From Bacteroidota bacterium (GTDB taxonomy: Bacteria; Bacteroidota; Bacteroidia; Cytophagales; Cyclobacteriaceae): 8,019 bases of DNA. Shown piece by piece: positions 6,368 to 8,019 of this stretch. The notes under the pieces were generated by a model, which saw nothing but the letters and a program-made list of their open reading frames with translations, had not been told where the DNA came from and made no database searches. Every line of letters begins with the position of its first letter. The first letter of the stretch is position 1. The translations under genes and the position numbers were made by a program. The stretch covers positions 1 to 8,019 of the forward strand of contig QGUY01000185.1 of NCBI GenBank assembly GCA_003242315.1, in the 5' to 3' direction.

Positions 6368-6817
6368 TCACGTCTGAACGAGTTTCTTCCAATCCTGGAA
6401 GCGCATGTCGATGCGCGCGCGGATTTTTTCGTAGTTGTCCCAGCTATCGGTGACGTGATAAATGGACGGAAGGCTCTTGACAAGTATTTCGTCATAATCA
6501 TTCCGGTACAGTCCACCGCCGTAATAGTAATAGGTGAACATATTTCCCTGACGATTGAACAGTTCATATCCCAGGTAACCGTCCCAGATTTCGCTCAGGA
6601 TGGTACATGAGATTTCCCTTCTCTTAAAACGGAAAATTTGGTTCGAAGCCTCTTCCTCAAAGTATTCCGAGTAAAGGTCCGTGTCGATAATCCACCCAAG
6701 GTACATCCCAATGTGGACGTAGGCCTGCTCTATGGGAAGTGAATCAGGAAAATTTCCCAGAAAGTGGGTTTTCGCGTTATCGTAAATAGTTTTTTGAATG
6801 TCAGCCTTTTTGTCCAT
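6368..6817 (-). CDS. Small cytosolic protein of unknown function (possible DUF7832-like)
   Basis: This 149-residue protein has no signal peptide or membrane segment and many aromatic and acidic residues. The stretch HFLGNFPDSLPIEQAYVHIG (18-37) followed by MYLGWII recalls uncharacterised proteins with the pattern GxFPxxLPxExAxxHIGMxLxW, which I believe are filed as DUF7832. That name is from memory and uncertain. Other conspicuous parts are REISCTILSEIWDGYLG (67-83), a YYYYGGG turn (97-102 region) and SLPSIYHVTDSWDNYEKI (115-132). Proteins of this size and type sometimes act as immunity factors in toxin clusters, but no toxin gene is in this window. No clear Shine-Dalgarno precedes the ATG. 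It is convergent with the TPR gene and lies downstream of the SpmAB gene on the same strand, 94 bp away. Confidence 0.85.
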   Translation of the reverse strand: MDKKADIQKTIYDNAKTHFLGNFPDSLPIEQAYVHIGMYLGWIIDTDLYSEYFEEEASNQIFRFKRREISCTILSEIWDGYLGYELFNRQGNMFTYYYYGGGLYRNDYDEILVKSLPSIYHVTDSWDNYEKIRARIDMRFQDWKKLVQT

Positions 6818-6869
6818 TCAGTAATGATCGTTTACAACCTAAAATAACAAATTAATCGGACTTTACCCT

Positions 6870-6902
6870 GCTTTTGTGAAGGATTCCTTGTCCAACACAA
6901 GC
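6870..6902 (-). terminator. Imperfect hairpin downstream of the SpmAB gene
   Basis: AAGGA-T-TCCTT (6879-6889) is a perfect inverted repeat, flanked by GCTTTTGTG (6870-6878) and CACAAGC (6896-6902), which pair with two bulges. It starts about 10 bases after the SpmAB stop on the minus strand. No T run follows, so it may be a Rho-type 3' structure or an operator for the small gene starting at 6817. The rest of 6818-6911 is AT-rich, with TTAATTTG (complement of 6849-6856) as a poor -7 candidate. Confidence 0.25.
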
Positions 6903-6911
6903 ATAAATCTT

Positions 6912-7985
6912 TCAATGAAAGAAAAGGTAAGCGACAAACACTCCGGCAATGATGCCAGTGAGGTCGGCAACAAGGCCCGCGGTTAACGCATAACGGGTAT
7001 TTCGTATGTTCACCGATCCAAAATACACTGCAAGGATATAGAAAGTTGTTTCTGTACAGCCTCTGAATATTGCTGCAAGGTTTCCCACGAAGCTGTCGGG
7101 TCCGAAATTATCCGGGTGCGCCACGTCAAGCATCATCCCTCGGGCGGCCGTGCCGCTTAGTGGCTTTAGTAACGCCACGGGCAGCGCATCCACCCATTCG
7201 GTGTTCACTCCCATTACTGCGAACACACTTCCAATACCGCTGATGATGTAGTCGAGGGCACCTGAAGCACGGAACACACCAATGCCTACGAGCATGGCCA
7301 CGAGATAGGGAATAATCTTTACAGATGTAGTAAAACCTTCTTTCGCGCCTTCAACAAATGTTTCGAACAACTTGACTTTGCGGGTTAGCCCAAGCACAAG
7401 GAACCCTACAATGAGAGTGACAATAATCAGGCTGCTTATCAGGCTGGACTGCTGCTGAAGCTCATCGGGCGGCAGGGAAATAAAGTAGGCTACGGCGCAT
7501 GCGACGATTGCTGTCAACCCACCGATGTATGCCATCAGCACCGGATCAAAAAGTTTGATTCTTTGTCGTATGGAAAGATAAAAGAGTCCTACCATCGTCG
7601 AGCAGAATGTTGCAATCAGCGCGGGGATGAAGATGGCTGTGGGATCAGCGGATCCAAGGGCGGCGCGATCGACAATGATAGCGAGTGGTATTATAGTAAG
7701 CCCTGACGTATTCAGCACCAGGAATGTAATCTGCGCGTTTGATGCAGTTTCCGGATCGGGATTGATCTCCTGTAACTCCTTCATAGCCTTTAGCCCCAGA
7801 GGGGTTGCGGCGTTGTCCAGGCCAAGAATATTAGCACTGAAGTTCATTATTATGGAGCCGGTGGCTGGATGATCGCGGGGTACTTCGGGGAATAGCCTCG
7901 AAAAGAAGGGGCCTACCAGTTTCGCCAGGATGGCTACCATGCCACCCTTCTCACCAATCTTCATAAGGCCCAGCCAAAGCGACAT
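6912..7985 (-). CDS. Fused SpmA-SpmB nucleoside-recognition membrane protein, N-terminus apparently missing
   Basis: This 357-residue inner-membrane protein joins an SpmA-like half (1 to about 135, with NFSANILGLDNAATPLGLKA at 49-68 and LNTSGLTIIP at 91-100) to an SpmB-like half (about 200-357, with KIIPYLVAMLVGIGVFRASG and LLKPLSGTAARGMM at 272-285). Several hydrophobic segments and the Gate/nucleoside-recognition signatures are clear. In Bacillus the two halves are separate spore-maturation proteins; the fused form occurs in non-spore-formers, with an unknown transport-like role. As I recall, relatives begin about 50 residues earlier, with a first membrane helix leading into GVMSLWLG. Here the upstream frame reads K-K-G-V-Met after a TAA stop (complement of 7998-8000), so translation cannot extend. 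AGAAAGG lies 4 bases before the ATG and might serve as a ribosome site. It may be a truncated or disrupted gene. Confidence 0.85.
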   Translation of the reverse strand: MSLWLGLMKIGEKGGMVAILAKLVGPFFSRLFPEVPRDHPATGSIIMNFSANILGLDNAATPLGLKAMKELQEINPDPETASNAQITFLVLNTSGLTIIPLAIIVDRAALGSADPTAIFIPALIATFCSTMVGLFYLSIRQRIKLFDPVLMAYIGGLTAIVACAVAYFISLPPDELQQQSSLISSLIIVTLIVGFLVLGLTRKVKLFETFVEGAKEGFTTSVKIIPYLVAMLVGIGVFRASGALDYIISGIGSVFAVMGVNTEWVDALPVALLKPLSGTAARGMMLDVAHPDNFGPDSFVGNLAAIFRGCTETTFYILAVYFGSVNIRNTRYALTAGLVADLTGIIAGVFVAYLFFH

Positions 7986-8019
7986 TACACCTTTCTTTTA
8001 TACACATTTACCCCTCCCA

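Overview
This window looks like ordinary chromosomal DNA from a Bacteroidota bacterium, most likely of the Cytophagales type. The evidence is the protein sequences (a TopA with C-terminal GRFGPY repeats instead of zinc ribbons, a sirtuin that has lost its zinc cysteines, a fused SpmA-SpmB membrane protein), the weak Shine-Dalgarno sites, and promoter-like boxes resembling the Bacteroidota TTTG / TAnnTTTG pattern. The organism assignment is inference from family resemblance remembered without any search.

Layout from left to right. Positions 1-245 hold no convincing gene but are rich in structure: a long imperfect inverted repeat (45-119), a degenerate 9-bp tandem repeat (187-225) and a perfect palindrome over the stop codon of the next gene (233-247). 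A SixA-like histidine phosphatase (246-755, minus) is divergent from topA (869-3235, plus), and the 113 bp between them can hold two back-to-back promoters sharing a palindromic -33 region. topA is followed after 3 bp by a class III-like sirtuin (3239-3928, plus). This runs convergently, with a 3-bp gap, into a membrane-anchored TlpA/ResA-type thioredoxin (3932-4546, minus). A 76-bp divergent region separates that from a secreted 578-residue TPR protein of unknown function (4623-6359, plus). That gene converges after 8 bp on a small cytosolic protein of unknown function (6368-6817, minus). The window ends with an SpmA-SpmB-type nucleoside-recognition membrane protein (6912-7985, minus) that appears to lack its normal N-terminus.

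How the genes fit together: the one strong functional pair is topA plus sirtuin, probably one transcript with coupled translation. This is notable because CobB sirtuin is known to deacetylate TopA in E. coli. SixA-like phosphatase, the thioredoxin, the TPR protein and SpmAB look like independent housekeeping or envelope genes. I see no CRISPR array, transposase, integrase, rRNA, tRNA or toxin-antitoxin pair, and no clearly new defence or metabolic system. The best leads are the TopA-sirtuin coupling, the zinc-less sirtuin, the broken N-terminus of SpmAB at the right edge, and the structured DNA at the left edge.
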